From assembly GCA_963709085.1 (NCBI GenBank), contig CAVPVB010000007.1, forward strand, positions 1,984,001 to 2,048,000: a stretch of DNA of 64,000 nt. The letters are read 5' to 3'. This document shows, piece by piece, positions 16,580 through 25,795 of this stretch; position 1 is the first letter of the stretch, and each line of letters opens with the position of its first letter. Source of the stretch: Rhodovastum sp963709085. Lineage in GTDB: Bacteria; Pseudomonadota; Alphaproteobacteria; Acetobacterales; Acetobacteraceae. Made by a program: the position numbers and the translations under genes. The notes beneath the pieces were generated by a model. It did not search any database and was not told where the DNA came from. It worked only from the letters and a program-made list of their open reading frames with translations.

Positions 16580-17604
16580 GCCGCCCCCTCCACTCCCGCA
16601 TCATCCTCATCCCCATACCCCAGCAACCGCAGCGCCCGCCCCGTCACGCCGCGCTGGCCGATGGCGTGGATCAGTGCCTCCTCCCGCCCGTGCGTCACCC
16701 ACACCTCGGGCGCGCCGACCTCGTCCACAGTGGCGTTCAGCTCGTCCCAGTCGGCGTGATCGGAAATCACCAGCGGCAGTTCCACCCCGCCCTGCTTCGC
16801 CCGCTGGCGCACCCGCATCCAGCCGGAGGCCATGCACACCACCGGCTCGGCCAGCCGCCGCGCCCAGTTTTCCGCCACCGCCGAGGGCGGCGCCAGCACG
16901 ATACTGCCCACCAGCTCCGCCCTGGCCGCCACCGTTGCCGGCCGCAGCTCGCCCAGCCGCACGCCCTGCGCCTCATACACGCGGCACATCGCCACCAGCG
17001 CGCCGTGCAGGAACACCGGCCGGTCCCACCCGGCCGCGCGCAGCAATGCAATCAGCCGCTGGCACTTTCCCAGCGAATAGCAGCCGACGACATGCGTGCG
17101 CTCGGGAAACAGCGCCCGGCTTTCCAGCAGCCGGCCGATCTCGGCCGCCGCCGGCGGGTGGCGGAACACCGGCAGGGCGAAGGTCGCTTCGGTCACGAAC
17201 ACGTCGCACGGCACCGGCACGAAGGGCGCGCAGGTCGGATCGGGCGCCCGCTTGTAGTCGCCGCTCACCACGGCCCGGCTGCCGCGATACGCCATGACCA
17301 CCTGCGCACTGCCCAGCACATGCCCGGCGGGCTGCAGGCAGAGCAGCACCTCGCCCAGCCGCAGCATTTCGCCCCAGCCGAGCGCCTGCCACGACAGGCA
17401 CGCTGCCGCGCCCAGCCGCGCCTGCATCAGGGCGATCGTCGCAGGACTGGCCAGCACGGCGCGGTGGCCGGGGCGGGCATGATCGGAATGGGCATGGGTG
17501 ATCACGGCGCGGTCCACCGCCCGCACGGGATCGACAAAGAACCCGCCCGGCTCGCAGAACAATCCCTGCGGCAGCGGTTTCAGCCAGGTCGCGGGATGCG
17601 GCAT
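16576..17604 (-). CDS. Ligase-associated DNA damage response exonuclease
   Basis: 342 residues of the metallo-beta-lactamase/beta-CASP fold: the metal-binding motif THAHSDHA (about 36-43), PAGHVLGSAQV and SGDY (further metal-site residues) and C-terminal SDHADWDEL. This is the SNM1/Pso2-like exonuclease that accompanies the ATP-dependent ligase, PdeM and the DEXH helicase. Coupled to the ligase by a 4-bp overlap. Complete and without obvious defects. Confidence 0.9.
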   Translation of the reverse strand: MPHPATWLKPLPQGLFCEPGGFFVDPVRAVDRAVITHAHSDHARPGHRAVLASPATIALMQARLGAAACLSWQALGWGEMLRLGEVLLCLQPAGHVLGSAQVVMAYRGSRAVVSGDYKRAPDPTCAPFVPVPCDVFVTEATFALPVFRHPPAAAEIGRLLESRALFPERTHVVGCYSLGKCQRLIALLRAAGWDRPVFLHGALVAMCRVYEAQGVRLGELRPATVAARAELVGSIVLAPPSAVAENWARRLAEPVVCMASGWMRVRQRAKQGGVELPLVISDHADWDELNATVDEVGAPEVWVTHGREEALIHAIGQRGVTGRALRLLGYGDEDDAGVEGAA

Positions 17605-17666
17605 GCCGCCCGATGTGGCAACGCGACCGGCGCCGCGCCAGCCCTTTTCGGCGTGGCCGCCGGCGG

Positions 17667-18264
17667 TCAGGCCGCGCCGGTCAGTTGCAGCAGCAGGCCG
17701 AGCCCGAGGAATACCAGCGCGACGGCGCCGTAATAGGTTGCCTCATCCAGCCCGACGATCCGCCGCGGCCATTCGAGCACCAGAAAAGCGCTGAACAGCA
17801 CGGCGCCCATGCCACCCAGCACGACCAGCGCCTCATAGATCGAGCCGTTATAGCCCGGCACCAGCGCCAGCCCGATCAGCCCGAGCAGCTTGAATGCCGA
17901 GAGCAACAACAGGCTGAACCCGGCCCCGGTACTCGGCCGCCACAAAAAGCGAACCGGTGTCGGTATCGTCATCCTGGACGCGCATATACGCCAGCGCCAC
18001 CAGATTTCCCGCCAGCAATGCTGCCAGCACCGCGCCGCTCACCACGGTCTGCGCCAGCCGCAACGTCGCATCCGGCCGGAACAGGGAGGCGAGCAGGCCC
18101 AGCAGCGTCGTCGCCACAAACAGCGCGCCGGCCTGGAACAAATAGTCGCGGGCCAGCGATGGCGGGCGCTCCGACGGTGTCGCGCCGAAGGCGAAGGGGG
18201 CGCCGAGGATATCGGCGGTCACAGTGACGCCCTGGCGAAGCGCGGCAGCATCGGCGATTGACAT
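17667..18264 (-). CDS. Five-helix membrane protein, paralogue of 19024 gene (single-base frameshift)
   Basis: ATG at 18264 begins MSIADAAALRQGVTVTADIL; about four to five hydrophobic helices follow. The frame breaks at AAEYRG; deleting one C at about 17924-17929 (plus strand) gives AAEYGAGFSLLLLSAFKLLG, which aligns with AALYGVGFSLLWVTAFKLVG of the 19024 gene. The span is 3n+1 bases and yields 198 residues. C-terminal EWPRRIVGLDEATYYGAVAL matches EWPRRIAALEEGAYYTAVAA in the paralogue. Family not recognised. An upstream element shared with the paralogue is at 18295-18324. Confidence 0.65.
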
Positions 18265-18294
18265 CTGGCCACTCGATATCGGGAACTGACAGCT

Positions 18295-18324
18295 GCAACT
18301 ATCCCATCGATGACGATCTCGCAA
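18295..18324 (-). promoter_or_regulatory. Conserved upstream element, copy 1
   Basis: 30 bp, 22 positions identical to 19735-19764, both about 30 bp before the start of paralogous membrane genes. Shared blocks on the plus strand are GCAACTATC, ATC, GACGAT and GCAA. On the transcribed strand it begins TTGC and contains GATAGTTGC, so it may be a promoter with an operator. The identity of any regulator is unknown. Confidence 0.5.
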
Positions 18325-18380
18325 TGGGCATGCTGCGGCGCGGCCGGAGGCGGCCTCCCGCTGTCCGGAAGGGCCGGCGT

Positions 18381-18771
18381 TTACGCGGCGAGGTCGAGCC
18401 TCTCCCTGATCCGGGCCGCAAGGGTGCGCAGACCGGCATCCTTGTCCAGCACGCCACCGAACTCGGCGGCGTCCTGAACTGTCAGCAACTCCCGCTCGCC
18501 GCTGACCAGGACAACCTTGATGGCGTGACGCTTGAACCTCGCCATTCGCGCAAAGGAAATGCCGTTCGGAGTACCCGAGCGGCATACGCAGGTCGACAAC
18601 CACGTTGCGGATTTCCGCATCATTTTCAAATATTGATAACGCCGCAAGAGTGTCTTTGACAGAAATAATAACAACACCTTCCTTCTGAAGGGCGTCCTTC
18701 AGGAGGCCGCGATAGGTCTTGTCGTCTTCAATTAACAAGATTTTCGTAAACGACTTACGGATGGCATTCAT
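18381..18771 (-). CDS. Single-domain response regulator (single-base frameshift)
   Basis: About 129 residues: a lone CheY-like receiver. Acidic pair at 16-17 in ILLIEDDKTY, phosphoacceptor Asp60 in NVVVDLRMP, the Ser/Thr switch position in VVLVSGERE and the conserved Lys in GGVLDKD. The frame breaks after RMPLG; removing one base of CCC at 18574-18576 (plus strand) joins it to TPNGISFARMARF and restores the domain, the span being 3n+1. No output domain or adjacent kinase. Its DNA is less GC-rich at the 5' end than its neighbours. Confidence 0.7.
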
Positions 18772-18966
18772 TGCCGATACCCAACGTGGCAGCGTATCTA
18801 GATCTATGCGATCGGCTGACGGTGGTAAAGAGACGACCTTGCGACGGCCGGTGCAGAGTTCGGCAGGGCGTTGCTGCCCGGCCGCAGGGTGTCCGGGCGG
18901 CGGCTGACCGCCGCACCGGTCGTACGCAAAGGGAGCCGCTTATGTCGTGGCGTCGCCGGACACGCA

Positions 18967-18999
18967 GGGGGAGCACGCCCGCGCCGGGCATGCTCCCCC
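18967..18999 (-). terminator. Strong GC hairpin after the 19024 gene
   Basis: GGGGGAGCA pairs with TGCTCCCCC, with an inner GCCCG/CGGGC stem. It lies 25 bp downstream of the stop of the minus-strand membrane gene and is the likely terminator. The rest of 18772-19023 holds no gene. Confidence 0.6.
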
Positions 19000-19023
19000 C
19001 CGTTTGATCAGGCCCCCGTTCGA

Positions 19024-19701
19024 TCAGGCGATGCCGACCGCCTTCAGCGTGACCCCGACCACCAGGAACAGGGCCGCCACGGCGGTGTAGTAGGCGCCCT
19101 CTTCCAGCGCCGCGATGCGCCGCGGCCATTCGAGCACCAGCAGGGCGCCGAACAGCACCCCGCCCATGCCGCCGAGCACGGTCAGCGCTTCCAGCGGCGA
19201 TCCGACGAAGCCCGGCACCAGCGCCGGGCCAACCAGCCCGACCAGCTTGAATGCCGTCACCCACAGCAGGCTGAACCCGACCCCGTACAGCGCCGCGGTG
19301 GCAAGACTGGACGATTCGGCCGTTCTGCCGGAGAGGCGCGTGAGCACCAGCGCCACCCCGTTGCCCACCAGTAGCGCCACCACCACCATGCCGATCACCA
19401 CGGCCTGTGCCGTTACTGATGCCGAATTCGGCCAGATCGAGGCCGCGACCCCGGCCAGCAGCGTGGCGGCCAGGAAGATCACCCCGGCATCGATGAGATA
19501 GGTGCGCGCCTGGTGCCCCGGACGGTGCAGCTGGTGCTGGCTGAAGGCGAACGGGGCCTTCAAAAGTTCCTTGGTAACATCAAAGAAATGCGCGGATGGA
19601 CGCCACCGGGCGACGGTGGCGGCATAATCTTTCAGGATTTCGGTGGTGGCGGCGGCGATGCTGTCAGATAGCCGCGGCCGGCCGGCGTTGACGTCGGTCA
19701 T
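19024..19701 (-). CDS. Five-helix membrane protein
   Basis: 225 residues. A polar N-terminus (about 65 residues, with FDVTKELLKAPFAFSQHQ) is followed by five hydrophobic helices: FLAATLLAGVAASI, AVVIGMVVVALLVGNGVALVL, YGVGFSLLWVTAFKLVGLVG, ALTVLGGMGGVLFGALLVLEW and AVAALFLVVGVTL. Paralogue of the frameshifted gene at 17667. ATG preceded by AGGAGGAATG-type ribosome-binding site. Divergent from the helicase gene. Function unknown. Confidence 0.7.
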   Translation of the reverse strand: MTDVNAGRPRLSDSIAAATTEILKDYAATVARWRPSAHFFDVTKELLKAPFAFSQHQLHRPGHQARTYLIDAGVIFLAATLLAGVAASIWPNSASVTAQAVVIGMVVVALLVGNGVALVLTRLSGRTAESSSLATAALYGVGFSLLWVTAFKLVGLVGPALVPGFVGSPLEALTVLGGMGGVLFGALLVLEWPRRIAALEEGAYYTAVAALFLVVGVTLKAVGIA

Positions 19702-19734
19702 TTGGACATTCCTCCTTTTTTGTTACGCTCAACA

Positions 19735-19764
19735 GCAACTATCGTATCCAGGACGATTTTGCAA
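19735..19764 (-). promoter_or_regulatory. Conserved upstream element, copy 2
   Basis: Matches the element at 18295-18324 (22 of 30 positions), located 33 bp before the ATG of the 19024 gene. On the transcribed strand it starts TTGCAA and contains GATAGTTGC. It also lies in the promoter region of the divergent helicase gene (start 19812). Confidence 0.5.
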
Positions 19765-19811
19765 CCCAAATATGCTTTTCCACTGCATGTTGGTGGGCTG
19801 CCGAGACGCAA

Positions 19812-22244
19812 ATGGCCCAAAGCTTGCCCGAACCTTTCGCCGCCTGGTTCGCCCGCCAGGGCTGGACCCCGCGGCCGCACCAGCTGCGCGTGCTGCACGC
19901 CGCCCGGGCCGGCCGCTCCGCCCTGCTGATCGCGCCTACCGGCGGGGGAAAAACCCTCGCCGGGTTCCTGCCCACGCTGGTGCAATTGCACGCTGCTCCG
20001 CGCGCCGGGCTGCACACCCTCTATGTCAGCCCGCTGAAGGCGCTGGCCAGCGACATCGCCCGCAACCTGATGCGTCCGGTTTCGGAACTGTCATTGCCCA
20101 TCACCATCGACACCCGCACCGGCGATACCTCCGCCGAAACGCGCCGCCGCCAGCGTGCGGCACCGCCCAACATCCTGCTCACCACGCCGGAGAGCCTGGC
20201 CGTGCTGCTCTCCATGCCGGACGCCGCGGCGCCGTTCGCTACCCTGTCGGCGATCGTGCTGGACGAGGTGCACGCGCTGGCCGGCAACAAGCGCGGCGAC
20301 CAGCTGTCACTGTGCCTCGCCCGGCTTGGCGTCCTGGCGCCGGCGGCGCGGCGCATCGGGCTTTCCGCCACCGTGGCGCACCGCAAGCCGCTGCTCGCCT
20401 ATGTGTCGCGCGACGCCACCGCCAACGACGTGGACCTGATCGAGGTCACCGGCGGGGCGCCGCCGCACATCACCACGATGCTGCCGCAGGGCCGGCTGCC
20501 CTGGTCCGGCCATATGGGCCTGTCCGCCGCGCCCGAGATCCTGGCGCGCATTGCCGCCGCCGGCATGACCCTGGTGTTCGTCAACACCCGCGCCCAGGCC
20601 GAGCTGCTGTTCCAGGAACTGTGGAAGCTGAACGACGCCACCCTGCCGATCGCCATCCACCACGGCAGCCTGGAGCCGGAGCAGCGCCGCCGGGTGGAGC
20701 AGGCGATGGCCGAGGGTCGGCTGCGCGCGGTGGTGGCAACGTCCTCGCTCGACCTCGGCATCGACTGGGGCGGGGTGGACCAGGTGCTGCAGGTCGGCGC
20801 GCCCAAGGGTGTCAGCCGGCTGCTGCAGCGCGTCGGCCGCGCCAACCACCGCATGGACGAGCCCAGCCGCGCCGTGCTGGTGCCGGCCAACCGGTTCGAG
20901 GTGCTGGAATGCGAGGCCGCCATCCAGGGCGTCGCGGCCGGCGAGCTGGACGGCGATGCGCCCCGGCCGGGCGGGCTTGATGTGCTGGCGCAGCATATTC
21001 TCGGAATCGCCTGCGCCGGCCCGTTCCATCCCGACGCCCTGTTCGATGAGGTACGCCACGCCGCGCCCTATGCCGCGCTGACCCGCCCGGATTTCGACGA
21101 CGTGCTGGCCTTCGTGGAAACCGGCGGCTACGCGCTGGCGGCTTACGAAACCTACCGCAAACTGTTCCGCGATGCCGAGGGGCGGCTGCATGTGCGCTCC
21201 GACCGCATCGCCCGCCAGCACCGCATGAATATCGGCACCATCGTCGAAGAACCGTTGCTGAAAGTGCGCTACGCCGGGCGCGGCGGCGGCACGCTGGGCG
21301 AGGTGGAAGAATACTTCGTCAACATGCTCACCCCCGGCGACACCTTTATCTTCGCCGGCCGCCTGCTGCGCTTCCTGGGCCTGCGCGAGACGGTGTGCGA
21401 GGTGGCCGATGGCGGCACCGGCGATCCGAAAGTGCCGGCCTATGCCGGCGGGCGCATGCCGCTGACCACCAATCTGGCCGACCGGGTGCGCGGCATGCTG
21501 CAGGATTCCGCCGGCTGGGGCGCTTTTCCCCCACCGGTGCGGGAATGGCTCATTCTGCAGAAGGCGAGATCACGCCTGCCCGGGCGCGATGATTTGTTGG
21601 TCGAAACATTCCCGCGCGGCGACCGCTTTTACCTCGTGGCGTACTGCTTCGAGGGCCGCAACGCCCACCAGACGCTCGGCATGCTGGTCACCCGCCGGAT
21701 GGAGCGGTTCGGCATGGCGCCGCTGGGCTTCGTCGCCACCGATTACGTGCTGGCCTGCTGGTCGGCCCGCGCCCCCACCGGAGTCGCCCGCCTGTTCGAG
21801 CAGGACATGCTGGGCGACGATCTGGAGGCGTGGATGGCGGAAAGCTCCATGCTGCGCCGCACCTTCCGCAACGTCGCGGTAATCGCCGGCCTGATCGCGC
21901 GCCACCACCCGGGGGCGGAGAAGTCGCGGCGCCAGGTCACGGTCAATTCCGACCTGATCTACAACGTGCTGCGCCGCCACCAGCCCGACCATATCCTGCT
22001 GCGGGCCACCCGCGCCGACGCCGCCGGCGGCCTGACCGATGTGGGGCGGATCGCCGGCCTGCTCGGGCGGGTGCGGGGACGCATCCGGCACATGGCACTC
22101 TCGCGCGTCTCGCCGCTGGCGGTGCCGGTGCTGCTGGAGATCGGCCGGGAGAGCGTGCGCGGCGAGGCAGGCGACGACGCGCTGCTGGAGGAGGCGGAAC
22201 TGGTGGCTGAGGCGATGGGTGAGGGGGGTTGGATAGATAGATAA
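19812..22244 (+). CDS. Ligase-associated DNA damage response DEXH-box helicase (Lhr-type)
   Basis: 810 residues. Superfamily 2 motifs in order: Q-like PRPHQLRVLHAA, Walker A APTGGGKT (about 37-45), TTPESLAVLL, DEVHAL (motif II), SATVAH (motif III), then in the second RecA domain VATSSLDLGIDWG and QRVGRANHR (motif VI). The long C-terminal region carries the Lhr-core winged-helix/beta-barrel. It is the helicase of the four-gene set with ligase, exonuclease and PdeM and presumably unwinds DNA at damage. Complete. Confidence 0.92.
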   Translation: MAQSLPEPFAAWFARQGWTPRPHQLRVLHAARAGRSALLIAPTGGGKTLAGFLPTLVQLHAAPRAGLHTLYVSPLKALASDIARNLMRPVSELSLPITIDTRTGDTSAETRRRQRAAPPNILLTTPESLAVLLSMPDAAAPFATLSAIVLDEVHALAGNKRGDQLSLCLARLGVLAPAARRIGLSATVAHRKPLLAYVSRDATANDVDLIEVTGGAPPHITTMLPQGRLPWSGHMGLSAAPEILARIAAAGMTLVFVNTRAQAELLFQELWKLNDATLPIAIHHGSLEPEQRRRVEQAMAEGRLRAVVATSSLDLGIDWGGVDQVLQVGAPKGVSRLLQRVGRANHRMDEPSRAVLVPANRFEVLECEAAIQGVAAGELDGDAPRPGGLDVLAQHILGIACAGPFHPDALFDEVRHAAPYAALTRPDFDDVLAFVETGGYALAAYETYRKLFRDAEGRLHVRSDRIARQHRMNIGTIVEEPLLKVRYAGRGGGTLGEVEEYFVNMLTPGDTFIFAGRLLRFLGLRETVCEVADGGTGDPKVPAYAGGRMPLTTNLADRVRGMLQDSAGWGAFPPPVREWLILQKARSRLPGRDDLLVETFPRGDRFYLVAYCFEGRNAHQTLGMLVTRRMERFGMAPLGFVATDYVLACWSARAPTGVARLFEQDMLGDDLEAWMAESSMLRRTFRNVAVIAGLIARHHPGAEKSRRQVTVNSDLIYNVLRRHQPDHILLRATRADAAGGLTDVGRIAGLLGRVRGRIRHMALSRVSPLAVPVLLEIGRESVRGEAGDDALLEEAELVAEAMGEGGWIDR

Positions 22245-22246
22245 AG

Positions 22247-22328
22247 TAAGGCCAGGGCTCTGCCCTGGACCCGCCCCAGCGCGCAGCGCACCTTCGGCAC
22301 GACAGGTCGGTGGCCCCCTTGACCCCAT
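22247..22328. repeat. Dispersed palindromic repeat, copy 2 (variant)
   Basis: TAAGGCCAGGGCTCTGCCCTGGACCCGCC followed by a diverged middle and GGCCCCCTTGACCCCATTCC. Directly after the helicase stop, so it may serve as its terminator. Confidence 0.6.
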
Positions 22329-22415
22329 TCCTTAGTCGCCGCGTCGCTTGCCCGGCGAAGCTGTCGCGCCGATATTGCGCGCTTATGTTCAGGCGCCCGG
22401 GCGTGGAGACTCAGA

Positions 22416-22808
22416 ATGATTCGTTGGCTGGCTCGTAAAGCGGGATATGCGCTGCCTTTCCTTCGCATCGCCATTGTCACCGGCCTGGGGATGGGCGTGG
22501 CCGGCCAGGCTTTTGCGTTCGAATGCCCGACTGCAAAACCGACGGCGGGACCGGGCATCCTGAAGGAAACGTCGGCCCAGATTGCCGACATGGCCGATCT
22601 GTTGGCGTCCGGCGATGTCGGCAACAAAATCCGGTTCATCATGTTGCATCTGAAGACGCGTTATCCTGGTGTGGAAAACGCCGAGATCGCAAATTATATT
22701 CTGACCGGCTATTGCCCGCTCGTGGCCAAGGATTCGAGCCTTAGCGAGGAACAAAAACAGGCAAAAATGGATGAATTCGTTCGTCAGCTTTTTCAAATTA
22801 TTTACTAG
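22416..22808 (+). CDS. Small exported protein
   Basis: 130 residues; signal peptide about 1-35 (FLRIAIVTGLGMGVAGQAFA-F). The mature part is mainly helical (ILKETSAQIADMADLLASGD, NKIRFIMLHLKTRYPGVENAEIANYILTGYCPL), with two cysteines that could form a disulphide. It ends FVRQLFQIIY. Not a family I can name. Isolated between the helicase and the convergent nuclease-helicase. Confidence 0.65.
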   Translation: MIRWLARKAGYALPFLRIAIVTGLGMGVAGQAFAFECPTAKPTAGPGILKETSAQIADMADLLASGDVGNKIRFIMLHLKTRYPGVENAEIANYILTGYCPLVAKDSSLSEEQKQAKMDEFVRQLFQIIY

Positions 22809-22934
22809 CGGATCGGGGCGGTTGTGATGTTGTTGGGGTGAGTGGGAGGCGTGTCGTGCCGATGGGGGCAGTCGCGGCGTAGGCATGGCCATGAAGTGCA
22901 GGCCTGATCCTATCGTCACCTGGCAGGATTCCCA

Positions 22935-24938
22935 TCATCCGAAAAGCCCCGCCTCCCGTACCGGCGCCACCTCCGCGACCGCCTCGAGTTCCGCCACGCC
23001 GCAGGTTCCCAGGAACGCGGCCACCGCATCGAACTCCTCCGGCCGCCGCGTCTGGTCTCCAGCATCTCCGCGCGGCACCCAGATCACCGTCCGATACCGC
23101 GCCCGCGTCAGCAGCACGCGGTAGGTGTTCAGCCGGTTTGAACGTCGCTCGGCGTCGTTCACGTTCTGCCATTTCGTGCCGACGAAGCATCGAGGCTGCC
23201 AGCCGTGACGCATGCGTACCAGGTCGCCGCCCCAGCATAGGCCGACGTAGTCAAGCTCCAACCCTTGAACTGAAAATTCGGTGCCAAGCACTTCCAGCGC
23301 GTCGGAGGCCCGCACATCCTCCGGCCAGCGGTCCAGGAACCAATGCGCCACCAATGGCGCGTCCATGTGCGCCAATTCAATCCCCACGCCATCGGCGCGC
23401 AATCGCTTCGCTCCGGAACTGGCCACCAGCCCGGCACGCCGCTGCCCCCGCGCCGTAACGCGCAGCCAGGCGCGCATCGCCGCGAGGTCCCGGGTCAGCG
23501 CGAACGGCATCGGTCCATGCGCCCGGGCGATTTCGGACGCGGCACTCGCATCCAGGTGCAGCATTGCATCCACCCAGGCTGCCACGAACGGGTTGCGGAT
23601 GCTGCGGATCGGCACGTCGAGATGCAGCGTCGGTTCCAGGCGCAATCCGGCCAGGCTTGGCAGGCGCTGCCGTTTGTCGGCGGTCGTGGTGACATCGGGC
23701 GCGGCCAGCACCAGCCACTCCGGGCGCGCCTCCAGCGCGTGGCCCCATTCCGCCACGCCGCCTTCGCCGTCGTGGATTTCCTGCCCACCGCCGATCAGGC
23801 ACACCACCACAGCCCAGTCCTGATGCCGGGCCATCGCATCCAGCAGGTGCCCAGCCTCAGAGTCGGTAAGCTTCACTTTGCGCGTCTGGCTCTTGCGTAC
23901 GGCGTAGGCCTTCGACCAGGCCCGCTGCGCCTCATCCACGACGATGACCCAATCGGATGGCACGTGCTCGTTGGAGGCGTAATGGTCACGGAATCCCGGA
24001 AGCGCCTGAACGCCTTTTTCCACGTTCTGCCGCGCCTTGACGATCTGCACCTTCCCGCGCGCTGCGGCGTCGCGTGCCAGCGCCTCGCGAAAGACATGAA
24101 CGAGGGTTGGATTACCGGTCAGGTAGGTCGCGTGGACATGGTGATCGACTCCGAACGCCACATTGAGTCCGCACAGCGTTTTCCCGGCACCCGGCACGCC
24201 GGTGACGAAAACCACGATCTTCCGGGAGTGATCGCGGGCTTGTCGTACCGCTGCCAGGATAGTGTCGGTGGTTACGGTCAGGTTCTTCCGTTCGGCACCG
24301 GCCGTGGCGATCTCGGCAACGTCGTGCGAGGCATAGAGCGAACAGGCCGCTTCGACGATGGACGGCACCGGTGCATAGGGCGCGTCCTCCCACACGGCTA
24401 CGTCCAAAGGGGTGGCCGGTCTTGGCAGCCATTCCACCAGTTCGCGCAGCAGTCGTCCCAGCGTGGCCTCCGAGGCATGCAGAACAGTGCGGGTCACGCC
24501 AATGTCGAGCGGCAATGGCCAGACCTGCGGAGCCGGGTTACCACCCGTGGCGACCAGCACCGGAACGATCGGGTGCCTGCGGCTTCCCGCATGAAAGTCC
24601 TGCAAGTCCAGCGCATAATCTTCTACCTGCCGGGTTGCCGATCCGTCGAAGGTAGTGGAACCGACCTTGAACTCCAGCACGACCACCGCTGCCGGCGTCA
24701 CGAGCACGGCGTCAATGCGCTTGCCAAGGCGCAGAATCGAGAACTCCAGCACGATCCGCCAGTCCAGCGCTGCCGGCCAGTCCGCCAACGCCGCCTTCAA
24801 CAGCCGGATTGACTCCAGCCAGGCGTGCAGTTGTTGGGCTTGGTTGATGGGGTGGCTTTGCACCGCCCCGAAGGCAAGTTCGTTCGCGAGAACCTGAGGG
24901 TCCTCACACAGAAACGCCCGCACGCTCCTGGACAACAT
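22935..24938 (-). CDS. PD-(D/E)XK nuclease-SF1 helicase fusion (DUF2075)
   Basis: 667 residues from ATG 24938. An N-terminal restriction-endonuclease-like motif IDAVLVTPAAVVVLEFKVG fits the D...ExK nuclease core (NERD-like). A superfamily 1 helicase follows: Walker A TGVPGAGKT, Walker B VIVVDEAQRAW, motif IV/V GTEFSVQGLELDYVG and motif VI NTYRVLLTRARY. DUF2075 proteins are often found in defence or mobile regions, but their targets are not established. The chosen start overlaps the transporter stop by 35 bp; a longer start at 25013 is less likely. Confidence 0.78.
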   Translation of the reverse strand: MLSRSVRAFLCEDPQVLANELAFGAVQSHPINQAQQLHAWLESIRLLKAALADWPAALDWRIVLEFSILRLGKRIDAVLVTPAAVVVLEFKVGSTTFDGSATRQVEDYALDLQDFHAGSRRHPIVPVLVATGGNPAPQVWPLPLDIGVTRTVLHASEATLGRLLRELVEWLPRPATPLDVAVWEDAPYAPVPSIVEAACSLYASHDVAEIATAGAERKNLTVTTDTILAAVRQARDHSRKIVVFVTGVPGAGKTLCGLNVAFGVDHHVHATYLTGNPTLVHVFREALARDAAARGKVQIVKARQNVEKGVQALPGFRDHYASNEHVPSDWVIVVDEAQRAWSKAYAVRKSQTRKVKLTDSEAGHLLDAMARHQDWAVVVCLIGGGQEIHDGEGGVAEWGHALEARPEWLVLAAPDVTTTADKRQRLPSLAGLRLEPTLHLDVPIRSIRNPFVAAWVDAMLHLDASAASEIARAHGPMPFALTRDLAAMRAWLRVTARGQRRAGLVASSGAKRLRADGVGIELAHMDAPLVAHWFLDRWPEDVRASDALEVLGTEFSVQGLELDYVGLCWGGDLVRMRHGWQPRCFVGTKWQNVNDAERRSNRLNTYRVLLTRARYRTVIWVPRGDAGDQTRRPEEFDAVAAFLGTCGVAELEAVAEVAPVREAGLFG

Positions 24939-25785
24939 TCGCTTTCCGCTCCGGCCATGTCGCCAGGACAAGGGAAACGCACATGAGCGCGCAACCAACC
25001 GCCAGCGCAACACTCATCCGCTCGCCCAGCACCAACACGGCGGTAACGGCCGCGGTGGCCGGCAGGAAGATTGTGAACACCCCGGCCAGGTAAGCCGGCG
25101 CCCGGCGCATGCCGCCGTACCAGAGCAGCAGGGAAAACACGCTGGCGGTCAGGCTGTGGAACACCAGCAGCCCGGCAATCGGTGCGGAGGGCAGCGCGCC
25201 CGGCCACTCTGCCGCCGCCCACGGGGCGAGGAGACAAAAGGAAAGAAACTGCATCCAGAAAGCGCCAACCAATACCCCGATGCGGCCGGCACTCTGCTTG
25301 GCCAGCAGCATGAACGCCGCCTCGCTGCACACCGCCGCGAATACCAGGGCATCGCCCGACAACGTTCCGCCGCTGCCGCCGCCGCGTGCCGCCAGCGCCA
25401 TCATGCCGAGCGAGGCCAGCGCCACCGCCGCCCAGCGCCGCGGCGACAGGCGCTCGCGAAACACCACCGCCGCGCCGACCGCCATCATCGCGGGAATGGT
25501 GGCGAGGACGAATCCCGCCTCCAGCGCCCCGGTGCGCCGCAGCCCGGCGAGCAGAAACGAATTATAGGCCACCGTGCCGAGTGCCGCCTGAACCAGCAGA
25601 TTCAGCGCCAACCACCGCCCGGGCAGCGCGCGAAACGCGAACGGCGCCAGCACCAGCGTCGCCAGCGCGCAGCGCAGGAACAGCACGACCGGCACCGGCA
25701 GCGCCTGCGCCAGCACTTTTCCCGCCACCACATTGATACCCGTGAGGATCATGCTGAGCGCCAACTGCACCAGCGCCCAGGTCAT
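24904..25785 (-). CDS. EamA/DMT-family transporter
   Basis: 293 residues with ten hydrophobic helices arranged as two EamA repeats (ALVQLALSMILTGINVVAGK..., then GDALVFAAVCSEAAFMLLAK...). The repeat ends carry the family-typical P-E-x... region LPSAPIAGLLVFHSLTASVFSLLLWYGGM. Drug/metabolite-type exporter; substrate unknown. Ten bp downstream of the DUF482 gene, so probably co-transcribed. Confidence 0.85.
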   Translation of the reverse strand: MTWALVQLALSMILTGINVVAGKVLAQALPVPVVLFLRCALATLVLAPFAFRALPGRWLALNLLVQAALGTVAYNSFLLAGLRRTGALEAGFVLATIPAMMAVGAAVVFRERLSPRRWAAVALASLGMMALAARGGGSGGTLSGDALVFAAVCSEAAFMLLAKQSAGRIGVLVGAFWMQFLSFCLLAPWAAAEWPGALPSAPIAGLLVFHSLTASVFSLLLWYGGMRRAPAYLAGVFTIFLPATAAVTAVLVLGERMSVALAVGCALMCVSLVLATWPERKANVVQERAGVSV

Positions 25786-25795
25786 GGCGGTGCGC

